The position numbers were made by a program, and so were the translations under genes. A stretch of 6,325 nucleotides of DNA from Deltaproteobacteria bacterium (GTDB taxonomy: Bacteria; Desulfobacterota_B; Binatia; UBA9968). Location of the stretch: positions 1 through 6,325 of the forward strand of contig JAUXIP010000129.1 in NCBI GenBank assembly GCA_030620935.1. Direction: 5' to 3'. The notes under the pieces are model-generated. The model ran no database searches, was not told the DNA's origin, and saw nothing but the letters and a program-made list of their open reading frames with translations. Shown here piece after piece: positions 1-4,801 of the stretch (positions within the stretch are counted from its first letter, which is position 1; each line of letters starts with the position of its first letter).

Positions 1-200
1 ACAAGAACTACTATGCACGGTCTCCCGAGCGCAATCCGCAGGGGCCGGCCACCGGCGTGCGGCGCGCTTCCCGCGGCGGCTCCTGGCGCCACCACATCAA
101 ATTCAGCCGCTGCGCGGCACGTAGCTCGCTCCCGCCCGCGTCTCAATACGCAGACTATGGTTTTCGAGTGGCGATGAGCTTGAAAAAGGAGTTGAGTTGA
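1..200 (+). CDS. Formylglycine-generating-enzyme-like (SUMF1-fold) protein, C-terminal fragment
   Basis: This is the 3' end of a gene that begins outside the window. It is read from base 3 and leaves 65 residues before TGA at 198-200. The fragment shows the C-terminal signature of the FGE-sulfatase/SUMF1 fold: NPQGPATGVRRASRGGSW, then RCAARS, then YADYGFRVA. This matches the family pattern NPxGPxxG, RGGSW, RxAxR, GFRvA. True FGE oxidises a sulfatase Cys to formylglycine with a Cys pair lying between GGS and the CAAR motif. Here that stretch is RHHIKFSR with no Cys, and only the CAAR Cys remains. A canonical sulfatase-activating enzyme is therefore unlikely. Many bacterial members of this fold have other or unknown roles. 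The DNA is much more GC-rich than what follows after about base 280, so this gene may belong to a separate transcription unit or have a different history. Confidence 0.85.
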   Translation, partial: KNYYARSPERNPQGPATGVRRASRGGSWRHHIKFSRCAARSSLPPASQYADYGFRVAMSLKKELS

Positions 201-242
201 GCCGGCCCCGGCTGCCGAGAGCCTAACTATTCCCAGGGGTGT

Positions 243-259
243 CCGGGATAAGATCCCGG
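243..259 (+). terminator. Short hairpin downstream of the SUMF1-like gene
   Basis: CCGGGAT and ATCCCGG form a perfect 7-bp stem around an AAG loop, 42 nt after the stop codon of the SUMF1-like gene. No T-tract follows, so a classical intrinsic terminator is not shown. It could mark the 3' end of that transcript or serve the opposite-strand unit ending at 335. The rest of 201-334 shows no convincing gene. A second weak hairpin (AAGCGC...GCGCTT, 319-335) abuts the minus-strand stop codon. Confidence 0.35.
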
Positions 260-334
260 CTTCACTGCCCGACGCACCGCCATTACGGGAGTTTCGTCCT
301 TGGTGGAAACGTCTTTTCAAGCGCATCTAGCGCT

Positions 335-601
335 TCATTTGACCCGGGACCATGCTCCGCGATCGTCGAATACTGCCTGTTCAAAAAGTGTATCCAGGAA
401 GGTTTCAGTAATCCCAAGGTTGCCCTGTCTTTTTGCTTCGGAAAGAGGTGTCCATATCTCTTGCCAGGAGATCAGTTTCATCCCTTCGGTTGCTTTCTTG
501 ACTTTCCAGAACAACGCCAGTAACGGAACCATTAATACATGGCGAAAGTTCTCACCGTATAATAAAAACGCCAACAATTTGAATTTAGCCAACGGTTCCA
601 T
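335..601 (-). CDS. Small hydrophobic protein of unknown function (88 aa)
   Basis: The start is well supported: ATG at 601 is preceded by AGGAGG at a spacing of about 8 nt. The first 35 residues are hydrophobic and basic, with LLAFLLYG and LMVPLLALFW segments. They could form a membrane anchor or a paired amphipathic hairpin. The second half is polar and mixed-charge (KKATEG, SEAKRQ, FDDRGAW). I recognise no domain or catalytic motif. It lies 85 nt downstream of the exported protein at 687-1094 on the same strand, with no strong terminator between them, so the two are probably co-transcribed. The upstream 85 nt also hold a short ORF that starts in an ATGA overlap. The ribosome-binding site is the main reason to call this a gene; a chance ORF cannot be excluded. 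Confidence 0.55.
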   Translation of the reverse strand: MEPLAKFKLLAFLLYGENFRHVLMVPLLALFWKVKKATEGMKLISWQEIWTPLSEAKRQGNLGITETFLDTLFEQAVFDDRGAWSRVK

Positions 602-686
602 AAGAGATCCCTCCTCATTTTTTTAACAAGCGGTGATGGGCAAAACTTCACTTTGTCAAGCAGCAGGTTGTTCAGGACCTCTATCT

Positions 687-1094
687 TCATAATGGAGTCC
701 CTTCAAGGAGAAGAATGAGAACTCCTTCGAGCCTAGGAGACTCTTCTTGAAGAAGTCCACGGTCCATTGCAGTCCTGAGAATACCGAATCTATCAATCCA
801 GCTAGCCGACAAAAGATTCCCTGAACTATCATAGAGCTCGAGATAATCTACTGGCCTTTTAGTTTGAGCATCATCATACACAGCTGCTGTGCCAATGATT
901 TCCGTTTCCAGGACGATCGAAGCTAACGAAACCTGGATGAGTCGACTCTTAGCTGGCGCGGATGGGGGAAGAAAGATGGTTTCCTTCCGAAGGTTCTCCA
1001 TGACTTGCATCGGCTCAGCACGGAGAGTATTGCTGAAGAGTAATAGTATCATGAGGCTCAATATTACGAAATAGATTTTTTTCTTCTCTTCCAT
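687..1094 (-). CDS. Exported protein of unknown function (135 aa)
   Basis: ATG at 1094 follows an AGGTGAAGAG Shine-Dalgarno region. The N-terminus is a textbook Sec signal peptide: a basic MEEKKK, a hydrophobic core of about residues 7-20, and probable cleavage at LRA|EP (about residue 26). The mature part of about 109 residues contains no Cys and no His, so it is neither a heme nor a thiol protein. It has an alternating, beta-like pattern (IQVSLASIVLETEIIGTAAV, then YLELYDSSGNLLSASWID) that suggests a small periplasmic beta-rich domain. I do not recognise the family. An ECF-type promoter (GGAAC at 1168-1172, TGTTT at 1146-1150) lies upstream. It matches the three other promoters around the sigma/anti-sigma genes, so this protein is a likely member of the same envelope regulon. 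The stop codon overlaps a short ORF start (ATGA). Confidence 0.85.
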   Translation of the reverse strand: MEEKKKIYFVILSLMILLLFSNTLRAEPMQVMENLRKETIFLPPSAPAKSRLIQVSLASIVLETEIIGTAAVYDDAQTKRPVDYLELYDSSGNLLSASWIDRFGILRTAMDRGLLQEESPRLEGVLILLLEGTPL

Positions 1095-1142
1095 CTCTTC
1101 ACCTCGTCCAATCCAGTAGATCTAATGATGTATCCTCTGACT

Positions 1143-1174
1143 CTAAAACAATCCCGCTAATCTTTTAGTTCCCC
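1143..1174 (-). promoter_or_regulatory. ECF-type sigma promoter upstream of the 1094 gene
   Basis: Read on the minus strand, a GGGGAACT -35 element (GGAAC at 1168-1172) is followed after 15 nt by TTGTTTTA (TGTTT at 1146-1150). The same two boxes, with 15-16 nt between GGAACT and TTGTTT, occur at three other gene starts in the window. GGAAC is the classic -35 box of RpoE-like ECF sigma factors. The predicted leader to the ATG at 1094 is about 45 nt. Confidence 0.65.
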
Positions 1175-1178
1175 TTAA

Positions 1179-1280
1179 TTGCCCCACAAAAGGATTATAA
1201 AAAAGCTGGCCGCCCAGGGCGACGGAGACTTTGCCTATCTCTTCGGATACAACAAACACGATCGCATCGTCGACTCGTGA
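1179..1280 (+). pseudogene. Possible 3' remnant of an unidentified gene
   Basis: This plus-strand frame is open from the stop at 1176 to TGA at 1278-1280. It reads as protein-like sequence (RIIKKLAAQGDGDFAYLFGY, then NKHDRIVDS) with coding-like codons such as GCC CAG GGC GAC. It has no start codon or ribosome-binding site, and it overlaps only a promoter on the other strand. A 7-bp hairpin (TGAGAGC...GCTCTCA, 1278-1304) follows immediately. I do not recognise the family. It could be the tail of a gene lost by rearrangement, or chance. The remainder of 1095-1391 holds the minus-strand promoter at 1143-1174 and no other convincing gene. Confidence 0.25.
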
Positions 1281-1391
1281 GAGCAGCGTCTGACTCGGCT
1301 CTCAACTTTAGGGGAAAAGCATGGTTGGTTCCTCGATCATTTTTTAGTTCCTCCAGGAATCGGCGAGTCTCTCAGCGAGTTTCTCTTGCCC

Positions 1392-2004
1392 TCAGGTAGC
1401 TGAGGGTCTATAGGCAGCGCCTAAAACCACGCCAAAAAGCAAATGGACCATTAAGCTCATGGCTTGAGGCGAAGGCCCCTTAGAAGAAGGAGTACCGCTC
1501 CCACAAGGGTTCGCCACAGCACACGGATTGGCCTTCACTCCACATGGGTTGCTTGCTTTTGGAGCGCATGGATTGGAGTTGATTCACTGCACATGGATTT
1601 ACTGGCCGAACGGAACATGGGTTGGCTACAGCGCACGGGTTTGCCGCGACCGCTTCTTTCCCCTTTAAGAATTCACCAGCCATTTGAAGGCCTGGACCAA
1701 GAAGGGTTATGGCGAAAATCCAAGGGAGAAAGGAAAACAAGGCACCGCGTATCCACCCTGGGCCAGGTAGCCACGGATAAAAAAACAGGGCATAGATCAG
1801 TGCAAGTGAAATCCCTATCCCGAGGTGGATCACCGATCCCATGAAGTAGGGCGACATGTTAAAGGGGAACACCCCTCCTAATGCAGCCATGATATCCATA
1901 CTTGGTAAGCCGATGAGCGGCCAGCCGTACATTAAAATGGTCATAGCCGCCGTTCCTAGCAGACCGGCCAACAGAATCCTTCCAAACTTGAGTGATCTTA
2001 TCAT
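1392..2004 (-). CDS. Membrane protein with seven NPC repeats, frameshifted
   Basis: ATG at 2004 follows GAGGAGA. The uninterrupted frame stops at TAA 1480-1482 (174 aa), but its last 31 residues are off-frame. Skipping one base at about 1575-1578 (CTCCAAT read as CTCAAT) continues to TGA at 1392-1394 and gives 203 aa. The restored part adds four more NPC units and a hydrophobic C-terminal helix, SLMVHLLFGVVLGAAY. Helices fall at about residues 8-30, 52-78, 86-106 and 181-198, so it is a four-helix membrane protein. The NPC units (residues 122-168) fill the loop between helices 3 and 4. The helix pattern resembles small DUF6789-like membrane proteins, but I am unsure of the family. It lies 92 nt downstream of the exported protein gene at 2097-2402 and probably shares its ECF promoter. 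The frameshift may be a sequencing error, a real mutation or recoding. Confidence 0.75.
1500..1641 (-). repeat. Seven NPC peptide repeats in the membrane protein
   Basis: The units are NPCA, NPCS and NPCA in the first frame, then NPCA, NPCG, NPCA and NPCG in the shifted frame. They are spaced by 6 to 8 residues. The Pro and Cys codons differ between units, so the peptide rather than the DNA is what is conserved. The frameshift falls between units three and four. The other seven-unit NPC array in the window is at 5676-5801. Confidence 0.8.
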
Positions 2005-2041
2005 GCTCGCTATCTCCTCTTTATTTCGTCTCTGATTATGG

Positions 2042-2071
2042 GAGGGGGAGGTGCCAAAACACCTCCCCCTC
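2042..2071 (-). terminator. Perfect 12-bp GC-rich hairpin between two operon genes
   Basis: The stem arms are at 2042-2053 and 2060-2071, with a 6-nt loop. It lies 26 nt after the stop of the exported protein gene and 37 nt before the start of the NPC membrane protein gene. No T-tract follows on the minus strand. It is thus better read as a partial terminator or an mRNA-stabilising intercistronic structure that lowers expression of the downstream gene. Confidence 0.6.
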
Positions 2072-2096
2072 GGCGAAAGGGATCAGGGAAACTTAA

Positions 2097-2402
2097 TTAA
2101 CCATCAATCGTCCTATCCTTGTGCAAATCATCCTTCTGTATTTCGATCTCCTCTTTGCCAAGAGGGTCATAGTCGCACGGTCCGTAGAAATCGATGAGCG
2201 TACTTGTGCTGGCGTCCTCAAGAACAGGGCGGTCCCAGCTCAAAGTGTCCTCACGGATCGGCGGGAACTTCAGGTGGCAGTAGTTGTTCTCTAAGGTTGC
2301 GACTGCCTTTGAAACGATCGGTTCGGCTCCCACCGTGGTGGAGCCTAATCCCAAAACGCCGGCAAGAAGCACAGCGCCTAAAATGAAATTGATGTTCTTC
2401 AT
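2097..2402 (-). CDS. Small exported two-cysteine protein (101 aa)
   Basis: ATG at 2402 has a strong AGGAGG site 6-8 nt upstream. Residues 1-26 form a signal peptide: KN at the start, a hydrophobic core, and cleavage at VGA|EP. The mature protein is about 75 residues and acidic. It has two Cys, in NNYCHLKFPPI (C42) and IDFYGPCDYDPLGKEEI (C76), which could form one disulfide or bind a metal. There is no CxxCH, so it does not carry covalent heme. I do not recognise a characterised family; the Cys-bearing blocks look like conserved motifs of a small periplasmic protein. It is the first gene of a minus-strand unit driven by a sigma-like promoter at 2424-2455. The NPC membrane protein follows, so the two probably act together in the envelope. 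Confidence 0.88.
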   Translation of the reverse strand: MKNINFILGAVLLAGVLGLGSTTVGAEPIVSKAVATLENNYCHLKFPPIREDTLSWDRPVLEDASTSTLIDFYGPCDYDPLGKEEIEIQKDDLHKDRTIDG

Positions 2403-2423
2403 TTTTTCTCCTCCTTTGCTTCT

Positions 2424-2455
2424 TTAAACAAACGCCGCACCGAAAAGAGTTCCCC
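2424..2455 (-). promoter_or_regulatory. ECF-type promoter of the 2402 operon
   Basis: On the minus strand GGGGAACT (GGAAC at 2449-2453) is followed after 16 nt by TTGTTTAA (TGTTT at 2426-2430). The predicted start of transcription, near 2418, leaves a very short leader that holds the AGGAGG site and the ATG at 2402. It is divergent from, and nearly identical in its boxes to, the promoter at 2495-2527. Confidence 0.7.
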
Positions 2456-2506
2456 AAAAAGCAAAAAACTTATCTTCGAATAAAGCGATTTTCCGGGAAC
2501 TCTTTT
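2443..2506. repeat. 12-bp perfect inverted repeat made of two divergent -35 regions
   Basis: AAAAGAGTTCCC (2443-2454) and GGGAACTCTTTT (2495-2506) are perfect inverted copies 40 nt apart. Each arm contains the GGAAC box of the promoter that reads outward from it. The symmetry is explained by two divergent copies of one promoter element, but the match runs past the -35 core into the spacer. A shared activator or repressor site is therefore possible. Confidence 0.75.
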
Positions 2507-2527
2507 TGGAGAAAAGTTGTTTCAAAT
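2495..2527 (+). promoter_or_regulatory. ECF-type promoter of the 2540-sigma operon
   Basis: GGGAACT (GGAAC at 2496-2500) is followed after 15 nt by TTGTTTCAA (TGTTT at 2518-2522). It stands directly upstream of the ATG at 2540, so the leader should be only about 10 nt. Because the sigma gene is downstream, this gives positive autoregulation if that sigma factor recognises the element. Confidence 0.68.
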
Positions 2528-2539
2528 ATAGGTACTATT

Positions 2540-2959
2540 ATGCTGGATGAGACAAGCGGTATGGTTGAAGAAGGGGGAGCTTCTCTGTTCCAGCCGGATG
2601 TACTTCTTCCGGCGCAGTATTTTGAGACCTTGCACAGAAAAGCCTATCCGGAGCCGGAAAAGAGACTTATGCTCGCGGTATTAGAAGACGCTATCGTGTG
2701 CTTCCAGCGTTATACGTTTGCCCGAGACAGTAAACGAAACGGACTGTATCGCGAAGCGGAGAAGTGGATTTTGCAAGTGCAAGAGAATGATGAGGGAGTT
2801 TTATCCTTTGAGAATATTTGTGAGGTGTTAGGTTTTTACCCCGAGTCTATCCGGCAAGGATTACTGCGATGGAAGGAAAAGAAAATGGCGGAGCGCTTCG
2901 TGGACAAGGCCTGTCGCTGGTCTCTCCGATCAGAAATCGTCGAAAATAGGAGGTCTTAA
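2540..2959 (+). CDS. Putative DNA-binding protein of unknown function (139 aa)
   Basis: ATG at 2540 has only a weak AGG upstream and a very short leader after the ECF-type promoter. The protein is soluble, with no signal peptide and no membrane segment. The middle part is helical and conserved-looking: PEKRLMLAVLEDAIVCFQRY, then a basic FARDSKRNGLYREAEKWI. Residues about 85-115 (LSFENICEVLGFYPESIRQG, then LLRWKEKK) have the spacing of a helix-turn-helix with a basic end, so DNA binding is a fair guess. I do not recognise a named family. It precedes the ECF sigma gene on the same strand, with a 149-nt gap that contains a hairpin, and is probably co-transcribed with it. It may be an extra regulator of the same envelope response. 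Confidence 0.82.
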   Translation: MLDETSGMVEEGGASLFQPDVLLPAQYFETLHRKAYPEPEKRLMLAVLEDAIVCFQRYTFARDSKRNGLYREAEKWILQVQENDEGVLSFENICEVLGFYPESIRQGLLRWKEKKMAERFVDKACRWSLRSEIVENRRS

Positions 2960-2999
2960 ATTGCACCCAGCTGCATGAAGACCAGGGAGGAATGTCTGT

Positions 3000-3027
3000 C
3001 GCAAAGCCGCAATAGGTAAGCTTTGCG
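3000..3027 (+). other. 8-bp hairpin upstream of the sigma factor gene
   Basis: CGCAAAGC (3000-3007) pairs perfectly with GCTTTGCG (3020-3027) around a 12-nt loop, in the gap between the 2540 gene and the sigma gene. No T-tract follows, so it is not an obvious terminator. It may tune translation or mRNA stability. A riboswitch was considered and not supported. Confidence 0.4.
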
Positions 3028-3108
3028 GGTCAACCTTGGGATAGAGTGTTGCAAAACACTGTTGCCAGCCTGGTCAAAAAGGTCCCAGATGCGAGGAAGC
3101 CCAAACGT

Positions 3109-3735
3109 ATGAATGGCACAACCGAAGCATTGTCTGGGGGGAGGCTATTGCCGTTTCCCCTGAGCAGGAAGAGGGCCTTGAAAGAGGAGTTTGAACGGCT
3201 GGCTCTTCCTCATCTTTCGGCTCTTTATACTGCCGGCTACTACCTTACAGGGAGCGAAGCAGAAGCTGAAGATCTGGTTCAGGAGACTTATCTGCGGGCC
3301 TTTCGCTTCTTTCATAAATTTCAGCCGGGGACAAACTGCAGGGCGTGGCTCCTCTCGATCCAGCGGAACCTTTTCTTCAATCTCTATAGGCAAAAGAGGC
3401 GTGAGCCGGAAATGGTGGATTGGGAAAAGATCGATCAGGCTTATGAAACCATTGTGGATCGACAGGAGAACGCACGAGCGGAGGAAGGTGACCCCGAAGA
3501 GCTTTTTTTCTCCCGGCTCATGGATGGCGAAGTGGAAAGCGCCCTCAAGGAACTCGCTGAAGAGTTTCGCACTGCCATTCTGCTTGTGGATATTGAGGAG
3601 CTGAGCTACCAAGAGGCGGCTAAGGTCATGGGGTGCCCGGTCGGCACGATCCGATCGAGGGTTTCTAGAGGGCGTCGCTTTTTACAGGTAACACTAAAGG
3701 AGTATGCCCTAATGAGAGGGGTGATAAAAGAATAG
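3109..3735 (+). CDS. ECF-family RNA polymerase sigma factor (sigma-70 regions 2 and 4)
   Basis: Region 2 is clear: YYLTGSEAEAEDLVQETYLR, then AFRFFHKFQPGTNCRAWLLS and IQRNLFFNLYRQKRR. This is the core-binding and -10-recognition part of RpoE-type ECF sigma factors. Region 4, near the C-terminus, has ELSYQEAAKVMGCPVGTIRS followed by RVSRGRRFL, the helix-turn-helix that reads the -35 box. There is no region 1 or 3, as in ECF factors. I chose ATG at 3109 (208 aa), with AGGA at a longish 11-nt spacing. An in-frame GTG at 3046 would add 21 basic residues and cannot be excluded. The anti-sigma gene follows at 3928, so the factor is probably held at the membrane until an envelope signal arrives. Four GGGAACT/TTGTTT promoters around it are its likely targets, including its own. 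Confidence 0.95.
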   Translation: MNGTTEALSGGRLLPFPLSRKRALKEEFERLALPHLSALYTAGYYLTGSEAEAEDLVQETYLRAFRFFHKFQPGTNCRAWLLSIQRNLFFNLYRQKRREPEMVDWEKIDQAYETIVDRQENARAEEGDPEELFFSRLMDGEVESALKELAEEFRTAILLVDIEELSYQEAAKVMGCPVGTIRSRVSRGRRFLQVTLKEYALMRGVIKE

Positions 3736-3744
3736 CCGTTGAGC

Positions 3745-3779
3745 GGGGAACTTTTTAATAGCTGGTCCTTGTTTATAAA
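3745..3779 (+). promoter_or_regulatory. ECF-type promoter between the sigma and anti-sigma genes
   Basis: GGGGAACT (GGAAC at 3747-3751) is followed after 16 nt by TTGTTTATAA (TGTTT at 3770-3774), just after the sigma stop codon. It would drive the anti-sigma gene at 3928 through the REP-like element. The sigma factor would then induce its own inhibitor independently of the upstream operon promoter. Confidence 0.65.
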
Positions 3780-3786
3780 AAGGTAA

Positions 3787-3892
3787 ACCCCGAACCACGG
3801 ACTTACGTCCGTGGCTTTGGGGCGCTTCCCTTCGGGGAAGTTCGGAACATTCATCCCCGGACTCACGTCCGGGGCGTTCTGTGGTACGGGGT
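3787..3892. repeat. REP/MITE-like palindromic element between sigma and anti-sigma genes
   Basis: The element is about 106 bp and is bounded by ACCCCGAACCAC (3787-3798) and GTGGTACGGGGT (3881-3892), which match inversely at 11 of 12 positions. Inside are three perfect hairpins. The first is CCACGGAC/GTCCGTGG with a TTAC loop (3795-3814). The second is CTTCCC/GGGAAG with a TTCG loop (3825-3840). The third is CCCCGGAC/GTCCGGGG with a TCAC loop (3855-3874). The first and third share the core GGACTYACGTCC in direct orientation. Such arrays are typical of REP sequences mobilised by RAYT transposases, or of the subterminal hairpins of IS200/IS605 elements. No transposase is present. In RNA it would form a compact branched structure in the anti-sigma leader. 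Confidence 0.7.
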
Positions 3893-3927
3893 AAAGGTCG
3901 CTGACGGGGTGGGAATAAGGGCGGAAA

Positions 3928-4674
3928 ATGATGGATTGCCAAGAATATAAAGAAATTATATCGGCTCACGTGGATGGAGCCCTTTCGTCAAGGGAGCGAC
4001 CTGTAGTCCAAGCTCACCTCAGCCAATGTCCCAAATGCACGCAAAAGTTTTTGTGGGAGACCGAGGTGAAGAAATCTCTTAAACGAAAGCTCTCTCCTAT
4101 TCCGCTGAGACCCGGTTTGAGAGAAAGACTCTTGGAACAATTAGGAGAGACTAATAAGGAAGGATTTTTTGGTTGGTCCTATATGACTCATGGGTTGGCG
4201 GCTGCCTTTGCCCTTCTGCTTATCGTAGCCGTGCCCTACCTCTTGCGGCAGGGTAAAGTCCAAGAGGAGATCTTTACCAACGCGATAGCCCAGTACCAAA
4301 TGGTAACTCAGGGGATCTCGGATACTCCACCAGCTTCAACGACCCCTGCTGCTCGGGTCCTAGATTTGAGTCCCTGGGGCTATCATATATTAGCAAGGCA
4401 AACCAAGCAGGTTAGAGGGCAAGAAGGGCGGGTTTTTGTCTATCAAGGGCAAGGGAAAGAGTATCTACTGGCTCAGGAATTTGAGGGGGCAAGTATTTTG
4501 CCTCATCGCCACGCCGAATCCATCCAGGTATCCAACCGTGATTTTGTAAGCTACAGCCAGGACGGCGTGAATCTAATCGCCTGGAAGGAGAAGGACCTCC
4601 TCTGTATCCTCACCTCCACCCTTCCCAAAAAGAAACTCCTCGGCCTTGCTCAAAAAATCGTCACGGTCAACTAG
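3928..4674 (+). CDS. Membrane anti-sigma factor with zinc-binding (zf-HC2/ZAS) domain
   Basis: The N-terminal cytoplasmic domain begins MMDCQEYKEIISAHVDGALS and carries the zinc-binding anti-sigma motif HxxxCxxC in AHLSQCPKC (H30, C34, C37), with a further Cys at position 4. One transmembrane helix follows at about residues 86-106 (YMTHGLAAAFALLLIVAVPY). The roughly 140-residue periplasmic domain includes a Pro/Thr/Ala linker and a mainly beta-like region with LPHRHAESIQVSN, whose function I do not recognise. Such proteins sequester their cognate ECF sigma factor and release it on an envelope or redox signal. ATG at 3928 (AAGG 7 nt upstream) is used; the second ATG at 3931 is equally possible. 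Its own ECF-type promoter and a REP-like element separate it from the sigma gene by 192 nt, an unusually loose arrangement for such a pair. Confidence 0.93.
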   Translation: MMDCQEYKEIISAHVDGALSSRERPVVQAHLSQCPKCTQKFLWETEVKKSLKRKLSPIPLRPGLRERLLEQLGETNKEGFFGWSYMTHGLAAAFALLLIVAVPYLLRQGKVQEEIFTNAIAQYQMVTQGISDTPPASTTPAARVLDLSPWGYHILARQTKQVRGQEGRVFVYQGQGKEYLLAQEFEGASILPHRHAESIQVSNRDFVSYSQDGVNLIAWKEKDLLCILTSTLPKKKLLGLAQKIVTVN

Positions 4675-4681
4675 CAGACCG

Positions 4682-4794
4682 TTGAAAAAGACCCACGAAT
4701 GGGTTTTGAGTCTCGGGTCTCGAGTGACTTGAAACCCGGAATCCCGAAAGCACGGGCGGGACCTTTTTGACCGGCCTGGGAACAAGTTTTTCAA
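4682..4794. terminator. Convergent intergenic structured region with terminator-like hairpin
   Basis: The 127 nt between the anti-sigma stop and the diheme cytochrome stop serve two converging genes. A 12-bp stem (4701-4712 with 4726-4737, including two G-T pairs) has an inner TCG/CGA pairing and would act in the plus-strand transcript. The region is bounded by TTGAAAAA (4682-4689) and TTTTTCAA (4787-4794), an 8-bp inverted repeat. This gives it the look of a small MITE-like repeat that doubles as a bidirectional terminator. No gene is seen here. Confidence 0.5.
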
Positions 4795-4801
4795 TGCCTC
4801 G

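Noticed and set aside
239..626. Two plus-strand ORFs at 239-523 and 300-626
   Set aside because: They have no ribosome-binding site and overlap each other and the minus-strand gene at 335-601, which has an AGGAGG site.
1330..1362. Further ECF promoter or small gene at the GGAGGAACT on the minus strand near 1350
   Set aside because: GGAACT is present but no TTGTTT follows at 15-16 nt, and the ATG after the good ribosome-binding site opens only a 10-codon ORF.
1344..1394. Read-through of the TGA ending the NPC membrane protein as a second selenocysteine site
   Set aside because: The frame stays open for 15 more codons to TAA, but the protein is already complete after its last helix, no Cys is expected there, and no clear SECIS-like hairpin follows.
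1464..1844. Plus-strand 126-aa ORF
   Set aside because: It is the antisense of the NPC membrane protein gene and is Arg-rich with no start signal.
2990..3045. Cyclic-di-GMP-I (GEMM) riboswitch upstream of the sigma gene
   Set aside because: A CGCAAAGCC stretch recalls the GEMM core, but the second conserved helix and GGTAGC/GGGTTACC parts are missing, and the bases form a simple 8-bp hairpin instead.
3000..3900. CRISPR array formed by the repeated hairpins
   Set aside because: Only two hairpin copies exist, with unequal spacing and no constant repeat and spacer lengths, so the structure is REP-like.
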